Below are positions 29,886 through 39,960 of a stretch of DNA of 64,000 nucleotides, one piece after another (within the stretch, counting starts at the first letter, position 1; each line of letters opens with the position of its first letter). This DNA comes from CAVTJL01 sp963828215 (GTDB taxonomy: Bacteria > Pseudomonadota > Alphaproteobacteria > Geminicoccales > Geminicoccaceae). A program made the translations under genes and the position numbers. The stretch spans positions 248,001-312,000 of the forward strand of contig CAWHFO010000059.1 of the NCBI GenBank assembly GCA_963828215.1, written 5' to 3'. The notes beneath the pieces were generated by a model that was given only the letters and a program-made list of their open reading frames with translations, made no database searches and was not told the origin of the DNA.

Positions 29886-31172
29886 TCAGGGCGCGAAGCC
29901 GGCCAGGCGCGGCACCCACATGAAGGTCTCGGGGAAATAGGTCGTGATCAGGAGGACCACGATCATGCATCCCAGGAGGGGGAGAAGCGGCAGCACGACC
30001 TCCTCCATCGGGATGCGGGCGATCTTGATGCCGACGAAGAGCGAGGTGCCGACCGGCGGGGTGATCAGGCCGAAGGAGAGGTTGACGGTCATGATGATGC
30101 CCAGATGGATGAGGTCGACGCCGAACTTCTGGGCCAGCGGCAGCAGCATGGGCACCAGCATGATGAGGGCCGGCGTCTGGTCGATGAACATGCCGACGAG
30201 AAGGAGGAAGATGTTGAGGATCAGGAGGAAGACGATCCGGCTGTCGATCGCCGAGAAGGCCTGCGCCAGAAGCTGGGGCAGCTGCTCGTAGGTGAGGATC
30301 CAGGAGAAGACCGAGCTCGTGGCGATGAGCATCATCACGACGGCGTTGGTGAGGCAGCATTCCCAAAGGATCTGGGGCAGGTCCCGGATGTTGATCTCGC
30401 GATAGATGAAGACGGTCAGGATCAGGGCGTAGAGCGAGGCCGCGGCGCCCGCCTCGGTGGCGGTGAAGATTCCCGAGGTGATGCCGCCCAGGATGATGAC
30501 GATGGTGAAGATGCCCGCCAGCCCGTCGATCACGCGGACGAGCTTTTCCTTCAGCGTGAGCGAAGGCAGGGCGCGGCGATGATAGAACCAGCCGTGAATG
30601 AAGCTGCCGACGATGAGCGAGAGGGCGATGAGCACGCCCGGGATGATGCCGGCCAGGAAGAGGGCGGCGATCGAGACCGTGCCGGTGACGTGCGCGAAGA
30701 CGATCATGGCGATCGAGGGCGGGATGATCGGCCCCATGGTGGCGGAGCAGAGGACGATCGCGGTGGCGAAGCGGCGGGTGTAGCCGTCCCGCTCCATGGC
30801 CGGGATCATCATGCCGCCGATCGAGGAGACCTCGGCCACGGCCGAGCCCGTGACCCCGCCGAAGAACATCGAGGCCACGATGACGATGTGGGAGAGGCCG
30901 CCCGGCAGGCGGCCGACCAGCACCTCGGCCAGCCGCACCAGCCTGATGGCCACCCCGCCGCGGGCCATGAGCTGGCCCGAGAAGACGAAGAAGATCACGG
31001 CGAGGAGCGGGAAGGTGTTGATCGACACCAGCATGCGCTGGACGATCGTGGCGTTGTCGACGTCCGGCAGCAGCAGCGTCGCGGTGCAGGCGGCGATGCC
31101 GATCGCGAACGAGATCGGCATGCCCAGGATCAGGAGGGCGAGAAAGACGAGGCCGAGGATGGCGATGATCAA
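29886..31172 (-). CDS. dctM: TRAP transporter large permease DctM
   Basis: A 428-residue membrane protein of about 12 spans, the ion-coupled core of a TRAP uptake system. Segments such as FVFSGQLMARGGVAIRLVRL, GSAVAEVSSIGGMMIPAMER and MGPIIPPSIAMIVFAHVTGT are DctM signatures. LGIIMTVNLSFGLITPPVGT is near the C-terminus. The frame is open upstream into dctQ; I place the start at the TTG at 31172, 5 bp after the dctQ stop (CTG at 31181 is an alternative). No ATG gives the right length, so the start is uncertain. Confidence 0.92.
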   Translation of the reverse strand: MIIAILGLVFLALLILGMPISFAIGIAACTATLLLPDVDNATIVQRMLVSINTFPLLAVIFFVFSGQLMARGGVAIRLVRLAEVLVGRLPGGLSHIVIVASMFFGGVTGSAVAEVSSIGGMMIPAMERDGYTRRFATAIVLCSATMGPIIPPSIAMIVFAHVTGTVSIAALFLAGIIPGVLIALSLIVGSFIHGWFYHRRALPSLTLKEKLVRVIDGLAGIFTIVIILGGITSGIFTATEAGAAASLYALILTVFIYREINIRDLPQILWECCLTNAVVMMLIATSSVFSWILTYEQLPQLLAQAFSAIDSRIVFLLILNIFLLLVGMFIDQTPALIMLVPMLLPLAQKFGVDLIHLGIIMTVNLSFGLITPPVGTSLFVGIKIARIPMEEVVLPLLPLLGCMIVVLLITTYFPETFMWVPRLAGFAP

Positions 31173-31177
31173 GGAGG

Positions 31178-31694
31178 TCAGTCCACGCCCAGCTGCTCTT
31201 TGCCGACCGGCCCGATATCGCCGCCTCGGGCGATGCTGCGCGCCAGGCTCTGCGCCGCGAACAGCATGATCAGCCCGCCCGCGATCGGCATCGCGGGGTA
31301 GTACCAGTAGTTCGTGTAGGGAATGGTCTCCATGAGGTCGCTGCCGAACTCCTCGACGAACACGATCCCGTAGCGGAGCATGATCCAGCCGAAGCCCAGG
31401 ACCAGGAGGTTGAGGAGCCAGAAGAGGACGAGGCGCGGCCCGGGCCGGCAGCCGGTTGTACAGGAGGTCGAAGGCGATGTGCTCGCCCCGCTGCACGGCA
31501 ACCGCGGCCCCGAGGAACGAGATCCAGATCAGGAGGTAGCGCGGCACCTCCTCGGTCCAGGAGAAGCTGGTTCCCAGCACGTAGCGCATGAACACCGCCA
31601 TCGTGATGATGACGAAGATGGCCGTCGCCAGAAGCAGGATGAAGATCCGCAGGAGACCGAGAAGCAAGTCGACGCCACGATCGAACAGCTGCAT
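31178..31694 (-). CDS. dctQ: TRAP transporter small permease DctQ, one frameshift
   Basis: Four-span accessory permease that joins the binding protein to DctM. It starts MQLFDRGVDLLLGLLRIFIL with FMRYVLGTSFSWTEEVPRYL, a typical DctQ helix-loop, then WISFLGAAVAVQRGEHIAFD. The frame breaks near 31440 and resumes as RLVLFWLLNLLVLGFGWIML, ending in GKEQLGVD. Length after repair is about 171 residues, normal for DctQ. Confidence 0.88.
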
Positions 31695-31782
31695 CGATTT
31701 CCCCCGCGCGGCCGCCGTCCGGACCCTGCCGATCGACGGCGGGCATGCGGGCAACCGATGCCCGAAGGCCCGCCACGAGCGT

Positions 31783-32769
31783 CTATTGCTGCGCGAAGCG
31801 CTTGCCGTTCTCGAGGATGAAGTCCACCGTCTTCGTCACGTCCAGGCGCTTCGCCTCGCTGGTCACGAGGCCGGAGACGGCGTCGATGAAGGGCTGCTTG
31901 TCGGGCTGGATGACCTCCTTGAACTTGCTCTGCAGCTCGTCGAACGAGGTCTGGTCGGAGATCTTCCAGGCGCCGCGCATGTAGGCCTGCGCCAGGTGGC
32001 CCGCCTCGACGACCGCCGCCTTCTGCTTGTCGTCCAGCCGATTGTAGAGCTTCATCGACATGATCATCATGTCCGGAATGCGGGCATGCTCGTCGATCGT
32101 GTAGTACTTGCTGACCTCAAAGAACTTCTTGGTCAGGATCGAGGGGTTGTTGTTCTCGGCACCGTCGACGACGCCGGTCTGGAGGGCCGTGTAGAGCTCC
32201 GACCAGGCGACCGGCACGCCCGTGCCGCCCATGGCCTGGATCATGCCCACGGCGACCGGCGAGGCCATCACCCGGACCTTCTCGCCCTTGAGGTCGGCCG
32301 GCGAGTGGATCGCCTTGTCGCCGAAGAAGTTGCGGGCCCCCGAATCGATGTAGCCCAGCACCTTGATGCCCTTTGCCTCGAGCGGCTCGACCAGAGCCGC
32401 CGCCTCGGGCGTGGAGAGAAACCACCAGAAGTGCTGCTCGTTGCGGAAGAGGTAGGGCAGCGTGAACATGTCCATCTGCGGCAGAACCTGGTTCAGGTTC
32501 GCCGCCGAGACGGTCGTGAAGCCGATCGTCCCGTTGCGCACGCTCTGGACATTGGCCACCGCGTCGCCCAGCTGGGCATTCGCGAAGGTCTCGATCTTGA
32601 GCGTGCCGTCGGTCATGTTGCCCACCGTCTGGGCAAAATACTGCTCAGTATAGGTGGACGGGTGGTTGGCGGGCTGGATGCCCGAATAACGCGCGGTGAT
32701 CGTCTCGGCCCAGGCCGGGGCCGCGCCGATGCTGGCCGCCACCAAGGCGACCGCTGCCAGTTTCCTCAT
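31783..32769 (-). CDS. dctP: TRAP transporter substrate-binding protein DctP
   Basis: 328 residues. Signal peptide MRKLAAVALVAASIGAAPAW, cleaved near AWAE. The mature protein has the DctP fold: family-like segments are NVQSVRNGTIGFTTVSAANL, FFGDKAIHSPADLKGEKVRV and MGGTGVPVAWSELYTALQTG, with VDGAENNNPSILTKKFFEV after it. The substrate is unknown; the conserved Arg that contacts carboxylates probably lies in KVRVMAS near residue 165. Start 32769 is the signal-peptide Met. It precedes dctQ by 88 bp. Confidence 0.93.
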   Translation of the reverse strand: MRKLAAVALVAASIGAAPAWAETITARYSGIQPANHPSTYTEQYFAQTVGNMTDGTLKIETFANAQLGDAVANVQSVRNGTIGFTTVSAANLNQVLPQMDMFTLPYLFRNEQHFWWFLSTPEAAALVEPLEAKGIKVLGYIDSGARNFFGDKAIHSPADLKGEKVRVMASPVAVGMIQAMGGTGVPVAWSELYTALQTGVVDGAENNNPSILTKKFFEVSKYYTIDEHARIPDMMIMSMKLYNRLDDKQKAAVVEAGHLAQAYMRGAWKISDQTSFDELQSKFKEVIQPDKQPFIDAVSGLVTSEAKRLDVTKTVDFILENGKRFAQQ

Positions 32770-32905
32770 CGTTGAGCCTCCCTCGATGAAGCTGTCTGCT
32801 GGCCGGACAATGGCGGACCCGCCGGGAGGCGTCAATCGTCGCGCCGTCCCCCGGACCATAGCGGCGGGCGTCGAGGCGGCAGCGGGCGATCACCGCGGGC
32901 CGCGC

Positions 32906-33634
32906 TCAGCACTCCGCTGGCGGCGCCATGGTGGAGGCGAAATGACGGTGTCGGACCGAGGCCCGCATTGCTGGCGTGGTGCTGGCGGCCAGGGCCAGCC
33001 AATGCTCGCCGGTCGGCCGCCATTGCCAGAACCGCCAGCGCCGGCGCTGCCCGGGAGGCTCGCCGTCGATCGCAATACTGATCGGGTCGAGGGTGAAGCT
33101 GAAGCTGTCGAGCGGCAGCGCCAGGCCGAGGCCGACCGCCTTGATGTAGGCCTCCTTCAGCGTCCAGAGGCGAAAGAAGCGCTCCCGCCGCGCCTCTTCG
33201 GGCAGGGCCTCGAAGGCTGCGACCTCGGCCGGGGCGAAGTAGCGGCGCGCGAGGCGGAGATCGACAGGTCGGCCGTGACGCTCGACATCGACACCCAGAG
33301 TGAGGCCCCGACCGGCGACGGCAGCGACCAATCCTTCCGTATGCGAAAGATTGACCTCGAGCCCCGTGCCGAGGAGCGGTCCGGCGAGGGAGGGCTTGCC
33401 GTGGCCGCCGATCGAGAACGACCAGGCGGCGGGCGCCTCCGGCAGCAGGCTCGATATGAGCCGCCGCAAGAGAGCGTGCGCCGCGACGAAGGTCCGGCGG
33501 TCGTGGTCGAAATAGAATCTCTCCGCCCGCTGCCGCTCGCCCGCGTCCAGGACGGCCAGGGCCTCCTCCCAGTCGGGCCCGCCGACCGGCCCCGGCTCCG
33601 CGGTCCAGAGATGGATCAGGGCGGTTTCGCTCAT
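32906..33634 (-). CDS. 4'-phosphopantetheinyl transferase, Sfp type
   Basis: 242 residues. Transfers phosphopantetheine from CoA to a carrier-protein serine. Motifs: GKPSLAGPLLGTGLEVNLSH, LGVDVERHGRPVD (metal ligands D and E), and FFRLWTLKEAYIKAVGLGLA (WxxKEAxxKA). No polyketide or peptide synthetase is in the window, so the target carrier protein is unknown. It could be a cellular ACP or a carrier elsewhere. Divergent from the metallophosphoesterase with 191 bp between them; I see no gene in that gap. Confidence 0.9.
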   Translation of the reverse strand: MSETALIHLWTAEPGPVGGPDWEEALAVLDAGERQRAERFYFDHDRRTFVAAHALLRRLISSLLPEAPAAWSFSIGGHGKPSLAGPLLGTGLEVNLSHTEGLVAAVAGRGLTLGVDVERHGRPVDLRLARRYFAPAEVAAFEALPEEARRERFFRLWTLKEAYIKAVGLGLALPLDSFSFTLDPISIAIDGEPPGQRRRWRFWQWRPTGEHWLALAASTTPAMRASVRHRHFASTMAPPAEC

Positions 33635-33825
33635 GCGCCCGATCCGCTAGCGATAGCCGCGACCGCCGACACGACGAGACGGGGCGATCCGGCCATCCTC
33701 GAGGGAACGATCCAGAATCACCGGCGCGCAGGCAAGCCTCCGGTGTCTGCGCGGCGAGCGCCGCCGGCACGCCGGCGTCACGGCGACGCCCGTCGGCCGT
33801 CGGCCTGAGGCGGCCGCCCAAAGCC

Positions 33826-34635
33826 ATGCGCCTTCTCGCGATCAGCGATCTGCATCTCGGTCACCCCACCAACCGGGACGCGCTGGCCGATCTGCCGGCT
33901 TTTCCGGACGACTGGCTGATCGTCGCCGGCGACGTGGCGGAGAGCTTCGCCACGATCGAGCACGGCCTCGCCGAGCTGACCCGGCGGTTCGCCAGGGTCA
34001 TCTGGGTTCCCGGCAATCACGAGCTCTGGAGCCGGCCGGAGCGCGACGGCGGCCTTTCCGGGACCGCCCGCTACGATTCGCTCGTGACGCTGGCCCGCCG
34101 CCTGGGCGTCCTGACCCCCGAGGATCCCTTTCCGGTCTGGCGCGGAGCCGGCCCGCCGCTCGTGATCGTTCCCATGTTCACCCTCTACGACTACTCGTTC
34201 GGGCCGCCGGGCATGGATCCGGAGCAGGTCCCGGCCTGGGCGGCGGAAGAGGACATCTTTCCCGCAGACGAGCGCCTGCTGCGTCCCGATCCGCACCCCA
34301 GCCGTGTCATCTGGTGCCGCGAGCGCGTGGCCGCGACGCAGGCGCGGCTCGACGCCCTGCCGACGGGCAGCGCCACGATCCTCGTCGACCACTACCCGCT
34401 GCTGGCCGATCTTGCCCGCCTGCCGGCGGTGCCGCGCTTCGCGCCCTGGTGCGGAACGCGCCTCACCGAGGACTGGCCCAGGCGCTATCGAGCAAAAATC
34501 TGCCTCTACGGCCATCTCCACATCCGCTCCGATCAGGTCCGGGACGGCATCACCTTCCGCGAGATCTCTCTCGGCTATCCCCGGCAGTGGAACCAGGAAA
34601 AGGGCATCGCTGCCTATATCCGCCAGATCGCCTAG
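33826..34635 (+). CDS. Calcineurin-like metallophosphoesterase
   Basis: 269 residues. Di-metal phosphoesterase motifs in order: MRLLAISDLHLGHPTNRDAL (DxH), LIVAGDVAES (GD), VIWVPGNHELWSRPERDGG (GNHE), LVDHYPLL, and ICLYGHLHIRSDQV (GHxH). Substrate (nucleotide, phosphoprotein or phosphodiester) is not evident. The stop TAG at 34633-34635 abuts the presumed stop of convergent sufE. Confidence 0.88.
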   Translation: MRLLAISDLHLGHPTNRDALADLPAFPDDWLIVAGDVAESFATIEHGLAELTRRFARVIWVPGNHELWSRPERDGGLSGTARYDSLVTLARRLGVLTPEDPFPVWRGAGPPLVIVPMFTLYDYSFGPPGMDPEQVPAWAAEEDIFPADERLLRPDPHPSRVIWCRERVAATQARLDALPTGSATILVDHYPLLADLARLPAVPRFAPWCGTRLTEDWPRRYRAKICLYGHLHIRSDQVRDGITFREISLGYPRQWNQEKGIAAYIRQIA

Positions 34636-35082
34636 CCGGCGGGCAGCCGCCGCGCTCGCATAGCCCTCCGCGAGCTGGCGGATGCGGCTCACCATCGACC
34701 AGAGGCCATTGGAGCGGCCCGGTGTCAGATGCTTGCCGAGACCGATCGCGTCGAAGACCGCGGGGGGGTTGTCGAGGATCTCCTGCGGCGTACGATCGCC
34801 ATAGAGGCGCAGCAGGATGCCGATCAGGCCCTTGACGATGAAGGCGTCGCTGTCGGCGCGCAGGCGCAGCCGGCCCGTCGCCTCGTCGAGCTCGGCCACC
34901 ATCCAGACCTGGCTCTGGCAGCCGCGGACCTTGTTCGCCTCGATCTTTTCCTCGTTCGGCATCGGCGGCAGGTGGCGGCCCAGGTCGATGACGTACTCGA
35001 TCTTGTCCCGCCACTCGTCGAACAGCGCGAACTCCTCCTCGAGCGCCTCCTGCGCCTCGCCGATCGTCCGCTCCGCCGCCAT
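34632..35082 (-). CDS. sufE: Cysteine desulfuration protein SufE, probable frameshift near the end
   Basis: Accepts sulfur from SufS for Fe-S assembly. It starts MAAERTIGEAQEALEEEFAL, then YVIDLGRHLPPMPNEEKIEA. The sulfur-accepting Cys is in NKVRGCQSQVWMVAE near residue 55. FIVKGLIGILLRLYGDRTPQ and IGLGKHLTPGRSNGLWSM complete the family core. As written the frame runs on to 33778, antisense to the metallophosphoesterase, which would give a 430-residue protein. A one-base shift near 34650-34700 would place a stop (TAG) at 34632 and give about 150 residues, the usual length. I therefore prefer the short form. Confidence 0.8.
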
Positions 35083-35168
35083 GCTGCTTCCTGTTCCTCG
35101 AGCCTCGCCACTCAGATGGGCCGACGCGATTGAGCAATCAACCAACGCCCTGCCCCTCGGCGAAGGGC

Positions 35169-36623
35169 TCAGCCGGCCTCGGCTTGCAGCCCACGATAGG
35201 CCTCGAGCGCCCGATCGCGCGCCTTGCCGTGATCGACGAGGGCCTCGGGATAGGACTTGCCCAGGACCACGCCGGCCTCGCTCAGCACATCGGCGGGTGC
35301 TGCGAAAGGCATGTGAATCCACCGATCTGGGAGTGAAGAAAGCTCCGGCACCCAGCGCCGGACATAGGAGCCGTCGGGATCGAAGCGCTCGCCCTGGAGG
35401 ACGGGATTGAAGATCCGGAAATAGGGCGCCGCGTCGATGCCGCACCCGGCTACCCACTGCCAGCCCATGGCGTTGTTGGCGAGGTCGGCATCGACCAGCG
35501 TGTCCCAGAACCAGGCCTCGCCCTTCTGCCAGGGGATCAGCAGGTCCTTGGTCAGGAAGGAGCCCGCGATCATGCGCACCCGGTTGTGCATGTAGCCCGT
35601 GGCCCAGAGCTGGCGCATGCCGGCATCGACGATCGGGTAGCCGGTCAGGCCCCGCGTCCAGGCGCGAAAGAGCCGCTCCTCGTCGGACCAGGGGAAGGCG
35701 GCGAACTCGGGCCGCAGCGGCTCCTCGGGGAGGGTCGGACGGTGAAACAGGGTGTGATAGGCGAAGTCGCGCCAGGCGAGCTGGCGGAGATAGGGCCGTG
35801 CTTTCTGCCAGGAGCCGCGCCGGGCCAGGGTCCGGCCACGGACGAGATGGAAGAGCTGACGCCCCCCGATCTCGCCGAAATGGAGGTGCGGGGACAGCCT
35901 GGACACACCGGGTCGCGCCGGGAAATTTCTTTCGGTGTCGTAGGCCTCGACCGGCCCGTCCGCGAACTCGGTCGCCGCCTCGAGGGCGGCCGCCTCGCCG
36001 GGTCGCCAAGCCGCCCTCAGCCCGCCGGCCCAGTCGGGCTTTTTGGGCGTGAGGCGCCAGTCGTCGAGCGCATCGCCATCCGGCAGGGAGCGCAGGAAAT
36101 ACAGCGGCTCCGGGACCGCCACCGGCTCCGGTGGCCCGTCACGGTCGAACCAGGCACGCGCGTAGGGCGTGTAGACCTTGTAAGGCCCGCCGCCCTTCTG
36201 GGCGATCTCCCAGGGCTCGAAGCAGAGGGCGGCGTTGAAGCTCTCGACCGCGACACCCGCCTCCCTGAGGGCCGCCTTCAGCTCCCTGTCCTGCGCGATC
36301 GCCCAGGGCTCGTAGCGGCGATTCCAGAAGACATGGCGGGCCCCCGTTTCCTCGACGAGCCGGCGGATGATCGAGCCTGCCTCGCCCCTGCGCAGCAGCA
36401 GGTCGCCATGCCGGCGGCGGAAATCGGTCGCGAGCGAGGCCAGCGACTGGTGCAGCCACCAACGGGACGCCCCACCCGTCCGCCATCGTCCCGGCGTCTC
36501 GTCGTCGAGCACGTAGAGGGGCAGCACCGGCCGACCGGTGGCGGCGGCCGCGACCAGGGCCGGGTTGTCGGCGAGCCTGAGGTCGTTCCGGAGCCAGAGG
36601 ATCGCGGGCTCAGCTTTCGCCAT
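35169..36623 (-). CDS. phrB: Deoxyribodipyrimidine photolyase
   Basis: A 484-residue class I photolyase/cryptochrome. Alpha/beta antenna domain at the start (ILWLRNDLRLADNPALVAAA). FAD-binding helical domain with SRLSPHLHFGEIGGRQLFHL, QLAWRDFAYHTLFHRPTLPE, GLTGYPIVDAGMRQLWATGY with MHNRVRMI next, and DADLANNAMGWQWVAGCGID. The Trp residues of the electron-transfer chain appear present. It overlaps pdeM by 14 bp, so it is co-transcribed with the helicase/PdeM pair. Confidence 0.95.
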   Translation of the reverse strand: MAKAEPAILWLRNDLRLADNPALVAAAATGRPVLPLYVLDDETPGRWRTGGASRWWLHQSLASLATDFRRRHGDLLLRRGEAGSIIRRLVEETGARHVFWNRRYEPWAIAQDRELKAALREAGVAVESFNAALCFEPWEIAQKGGGPYKVYTPYARAWFDRDGPPEPVAVPEPLYFLRSLPDGDALDDWRLTPKKPDWAGGLRAAWRPGEAAALEAATEFADGPVEAYDTERNFPARPGVSRLSPHLHFGEIGGRQLFHLVRGRTLARRGSWQKARPYLRQLAWRDFAYHTLFHRPTLPEEPLRPEFAAFPWSDEERLFRAWTRGLTGYPIVDAGMRQLWATGYMHNRVRMIAGSFLTKDLLIPWQKGEAWFWDTLVDADLANNAMGWQWVAGCGIDAAPYFRIFNPVLQGERFDPDGSYVRRWVPELSSLPDRWIHMPFAAPADVLSEAGVVLGKSYPEALVDHGKARDRALEAYRGLQAEAG

Positions 36624-37326
36624 CGGGGTCGTCCTCCACGGTCTTGCGCGCAACGGGCTCGGCAACGAGCCTTTCGTGCGGTACGCGGAAGACGCGGGCC
36701 CGGCCCAGCAGATAGGCGGCGAAGCCCTCCGGAAAGAGGCCGCGGATGGCGGGATCGAGGGCGTTGAGCCCGCCCGTGAAGCTGCCGAAGGCGGGCAGGA
36801 GCAGCCGCCGTCCGTCGCCGGCGAAGCACGGCCGTGCCAGCCTGATCCTGGACCCGGCCACCCGCGCCTTGGGGTGAAGATGGGCAGCGATCTCGGCCTC
36901 GGCGCCGCTCCTCGGCACATGGCGGAAGACGAGCCCGTCCAGCTCGAGCTCGGCCACCGCGCGACCGCCGAGGCCGCGCGGCGGCTCAGGGTCGTGGTTG
37001 CCCTGCACCCAGATCCAGTCCACGGCGCCGGTCAGCTCGCGAACGCGCGCGCCGAGCGTCGCCCCGAGCCCGGCCGGCCCGGCATGATCGTGAAAGGCGT
37101 CGCCGAGGCTGATCACGGCCCTCGGCCGATGGCGCCGCAGCACGGCCTCGAGACGGGAAAGGGTCTCGTGGGTGTCGTAGGGCGGCAGCAGCGCCCCCCG
37201 GCGCGCGAAGGCGCTGGCCTTCTCGAGGTGCAGGTCGGCGACGACGAGCAGCCGCCGCTCCTGCCAGAGAAGAACGCCCGCGGGGTCGAGGACGAGCGTC
37301 CGCCCCGCCACAGCGACAAGGGTCAT
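36610..37326 (-). CDS. pdeM: Ligase-associated DNA damage response endonuclease PdeM
   Basis: A 238-residue metallophosphoesterase. Motifs: LLVVADLHLEKASAFARRGA (DxH), AVISLGDAFHDH (GD), DWIWVQGNHDPEPPRGLGG (GNHD), and EIAAHLHPKARVAGSRI (HxHP). HPKARV is characteristic of this family, which clusters with an Lhr-like helicase and an ATP-dependent ligase in many bacteria. Start overlaps the helicase stop by 4 bp and its end overlaps phrB by 14 bp. Confidence 0.92.
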   Translation of the reverse strand: MTLVAVAGRTLVLDPAGVLLWQERRLLVVADLHLEKASAFARRGALLPPYDTHETLSRLEAVLRRHRPRAVISLGDAFHDHAGPAGLGATLGARVRELTGAVDWIWVQGNHDPEPPRGLGGRAVAELELDGLVFRHVPRSGAEAEIAAHLHPKARVAGSRIRLARPCFAGDGRRLLLPAFGSFTGGLNALDPAIRGLFPEGFAAYLLGRARVFRVPHERLVAEPVARKTVEDDPDGES

Positions 37327-39811
37327 GCCGGCACCGGCGCCGTCTTCCCGTCCAACGCCTCGGCGACCAGCTCCGCCACCACCTCGTCCAGCAACTCGTC
37401 GAGGCCGGCGCCATCCACCCGCTCCCTGCCGATCCCGGCGATGATCGCGACCGCGAAGGGCGAGATGCGCGGCAGCCGCACATGGCGGATGCGGCCGCGC
37501 ACCGCGTTCAGGAGGTCGCCCAGACGGCGGATGTCGGTGAGGCCCGTCGCGGCCTCGGCGCGCGCCGCCCGCAGAAGAATGTGGTCCGGCTCGTACTTGC
37601 GCAGCACGTCGTAGATGAGGTCCGCGTTGAAGGTCACCTGCCGCCCGGTCTTCTGCTGGCCCGGATGGCGCCGCTCGATCAGCCCGGCCACCACGGCACA
37701 GTTGCGGAAGGTCCGCTTGAGCATGCTGCTCTCGGCCATCCACTCCTCGAGATCGTCGCCCAGCATGTCGACGTCGAAAAGGCCGGCCACGTCGTCTACC
37801 GGCTCCAGGCCCCAGACGGCAATGCAGTAGTCGGAGGCGACGAAGCCGAGCGGCCGCTTGCCGGCGCGCTCGAGCCGGCGGGTCAGCAGCATGCCCAGCG
37901 TCTGGTGCGCGTTCCGGCCGGCGAAGCAGTAGGCGACGAGGAAGTGCCGCCCGCTCCGGGCGAAGCTCTCGACCAGCAGCTCGTCGGGGGCCACCAGGAC
38001 CGAGCGGCCGCTCCTGCTGCTCCAGCCATTCCCGCACCGGCTCCGGCAGCACGGACCAGTGCGCCGGGTCCGCCAGAAGCGCCCGCACGCGCTGGGCCAG
38101 CTCGCTCGTCAGCGGCAGCCGGCCGCCCGCATAGGCCGGCACCTTGGGAGCGCCGCCCTCCTTGGCCAGCCTGGCGATCACCTCGTTCTCGCGCACCCCC
38201 TCGAAGCGCAGCAGGCGCCCGGCAAAGATGAAGGTGTCGCCCGGCACGAGACCGGCGACGAAATACTCCTCGATCTCGCCGAGCCGCCGGCCCCGGGGGC
38301 CGAGCCGCACCCACATCACCGCCGCCTCGACGATCGTGCCCACGTTCATGCGGTACTGCCGTGCCAGGTACGGGTCTTTGAGACGATACCGGCCGTCGGG
38401 ACCGCGCTCGAGCCGTCGATAGCGCTCGTAGACCCCCAGCGCGTAGCCGCCGGTCGCGACGAACTCGACCACGGCGTCGAAATCGGCGCGGGGCAACAGG
38501 GCATAGGGTGCCGCCGCCCGCACCTCCTCGAAGAGGGCGTCCGGGTCGAACGGGCCGCTGCAGGCGACGCCGGTGACGTGCTGGGCCAGCACGTCGAGGC
38601 CGCCATGGGCGAGCTCCCCGCCATCGAGCTCACCCGCCTCCAGCGCCTCCCTGGCGGCGATGCACTCCAGCACCTCGAAGCGGTTGGCCGGGATCATGAT
38701 CGCCCGGCTGGGCTCGTCGAGGCGGTGGTTGGCGCGGCCGATCCGCTGGAGCAGGCGGGCGGCACCCTTGGGTGCCCCGATCTGGACCACGAGATCGACA
38801 TCGCCCCAGTCGATGCCGAGATCGAGCGAGGAGGTGCAGACGACGGCGCGCAGGCCGCCCCGCGCCATCACCGCCTCGACCTTGCGGCGCTGCTCGACCG
38901 CGAGGCTGCCGTGATGCAGCGCGATCGGCAGATTTTTGTCATTTTCCCGCCACAGCGCCCCGAACACCAGCTCGGCCTGGGCGCGCGTGTTGACGAAGAC
39001 GAGCACGGTTCGCGCCGCCTTGATCAGCCGATAGACCTCCGGCACCGCATAGAGTGCGAGGTGCCCCGCCCAGGGCATGGTGCCTCGGGGCACGATCATC
39101 CCGACGTCCGGGGCGGCGCCCGGCTCGCCCCGCACGATCTCGACCGTCTCGGGTCGAGGCGACAGGAACCGCCGCATGCGGTCGGGATGCGCCACCGTGG
39201 CGCTGAGACCGACGACCCGGGCTTCGGGCGCCAGCCCCCTCAGGCGCGCGAGCCCGAGGCTCAGAAGCGCCCCCCGCTTGCTCTCGGCGATGGCGTGCAG
39301 CTCGTCGAGGATGACGACGCGAAGGCCGGCGAAGTAGGTGCCAGCATCCTCGTAGGAGAGCAGAAGCGCCAGGGACTCGGGCGTCGTGAGCAAAAGATCG
39401 GGCGGATGGCGCCGCATCCGCGCCCGCCGGTTCTGCGGCGTGTCGCCGGTCCGTGTCGCATGGGTGATCGACAGCTCCATCTCGGCGAGCGGTGCCTCGA
39501 GGTTGCGGGCGATGTCGGTCGTGAGCGCCTTGAGCGGCGAGATGTAGAGGGTATGGAGACCGCGCCCGGCGCCGCCGGCTCAGCTCCACGAGGCTGGGCA
39601 GAAACCCGGCAAGTGTCTTGCCGCCGCCCGTGGGTGCTATCAGCAGCGCGTCACGACCCTCGGCCGCCAGCTCGAGCATCCGCGCCTGATGCCCCCGCAG
39701 CCGCCAGCCTCGCCCGGCGAGCCAGCCGGCGAACGGCTCGGGCAGCAGCGGCGCCGCCTCGGGACCTGCCGGCGGCGATGGATCGAGGGCGGCCGAGCTG
39801 CGGTTGGTCAT
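37323..39811 (-). CDS. Ligase-associated DEXH-box helicase (Lhr-like), two frameshifts
   Basis: Superfamily 2 DNA helicase of about 825 residues. Walker A LIAPTGGGKTLAGFLPSLVE begins the motor in the first frame (start 39811). The frame shifts near 39577 into PPDLLLTTPESLALLLSYED, motif II ILDELHAIAESKRGALLSLG, motif III GLSATVAHPDRM, and motif VI ARLLQRIGRANHRLDEPSRA. A second shift near 38015 leads to the C-terminal Lhr domain (LVESFARSGRHFLVAYCFAG, ending GKTAPVPA). Couples by ATGA to pdeM. The usual partner ligase and exonuclease genes are not in the window. Confidence 0.9.
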
Positions 39812-39858
39812 CGCCTGAAGAGTAGGGCCATGCGGCAGGCCGGGCGAACCCGAAGCGG

Positions 39859-39960
39859 TCAGCGAATGGGGCGGATCTTGATTGCGAGCCCCAACTCAGC
39901 CCAATGCCGGTCGGCGATGACGGCCGCGAGCGCCGATGCAGCCGGCACGACGGTAGTCAA
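39859..39960 (-). pseudogene. C-terminal remnant of a VapC-type PIN toxin
   Basis: Read on the minus strand in a frame different from the antitoxin, about 33 codons give LTTVVPAASALAAVIADRHW then AELGLAIKIRPIR and a TGA at 39859-39861. The pattern ADRxWAELGLxIxIRxIR is the classical VapC C-terminus. No PIN-domain start or acidic catalytic residues remain; it follows directly on the antitoxin coding region. This looks like an internal deletion joining vapB to the last codons of vapC. Confidence 0.55.

Noticed and set aside
33778..34631. In-frame read-through extension of SufE of about 290 residues
   Set aside because: It is antisense to a clear metallophosphoesterase and lacks protein-like features. 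A frameshift near the end of sufE is simpler.
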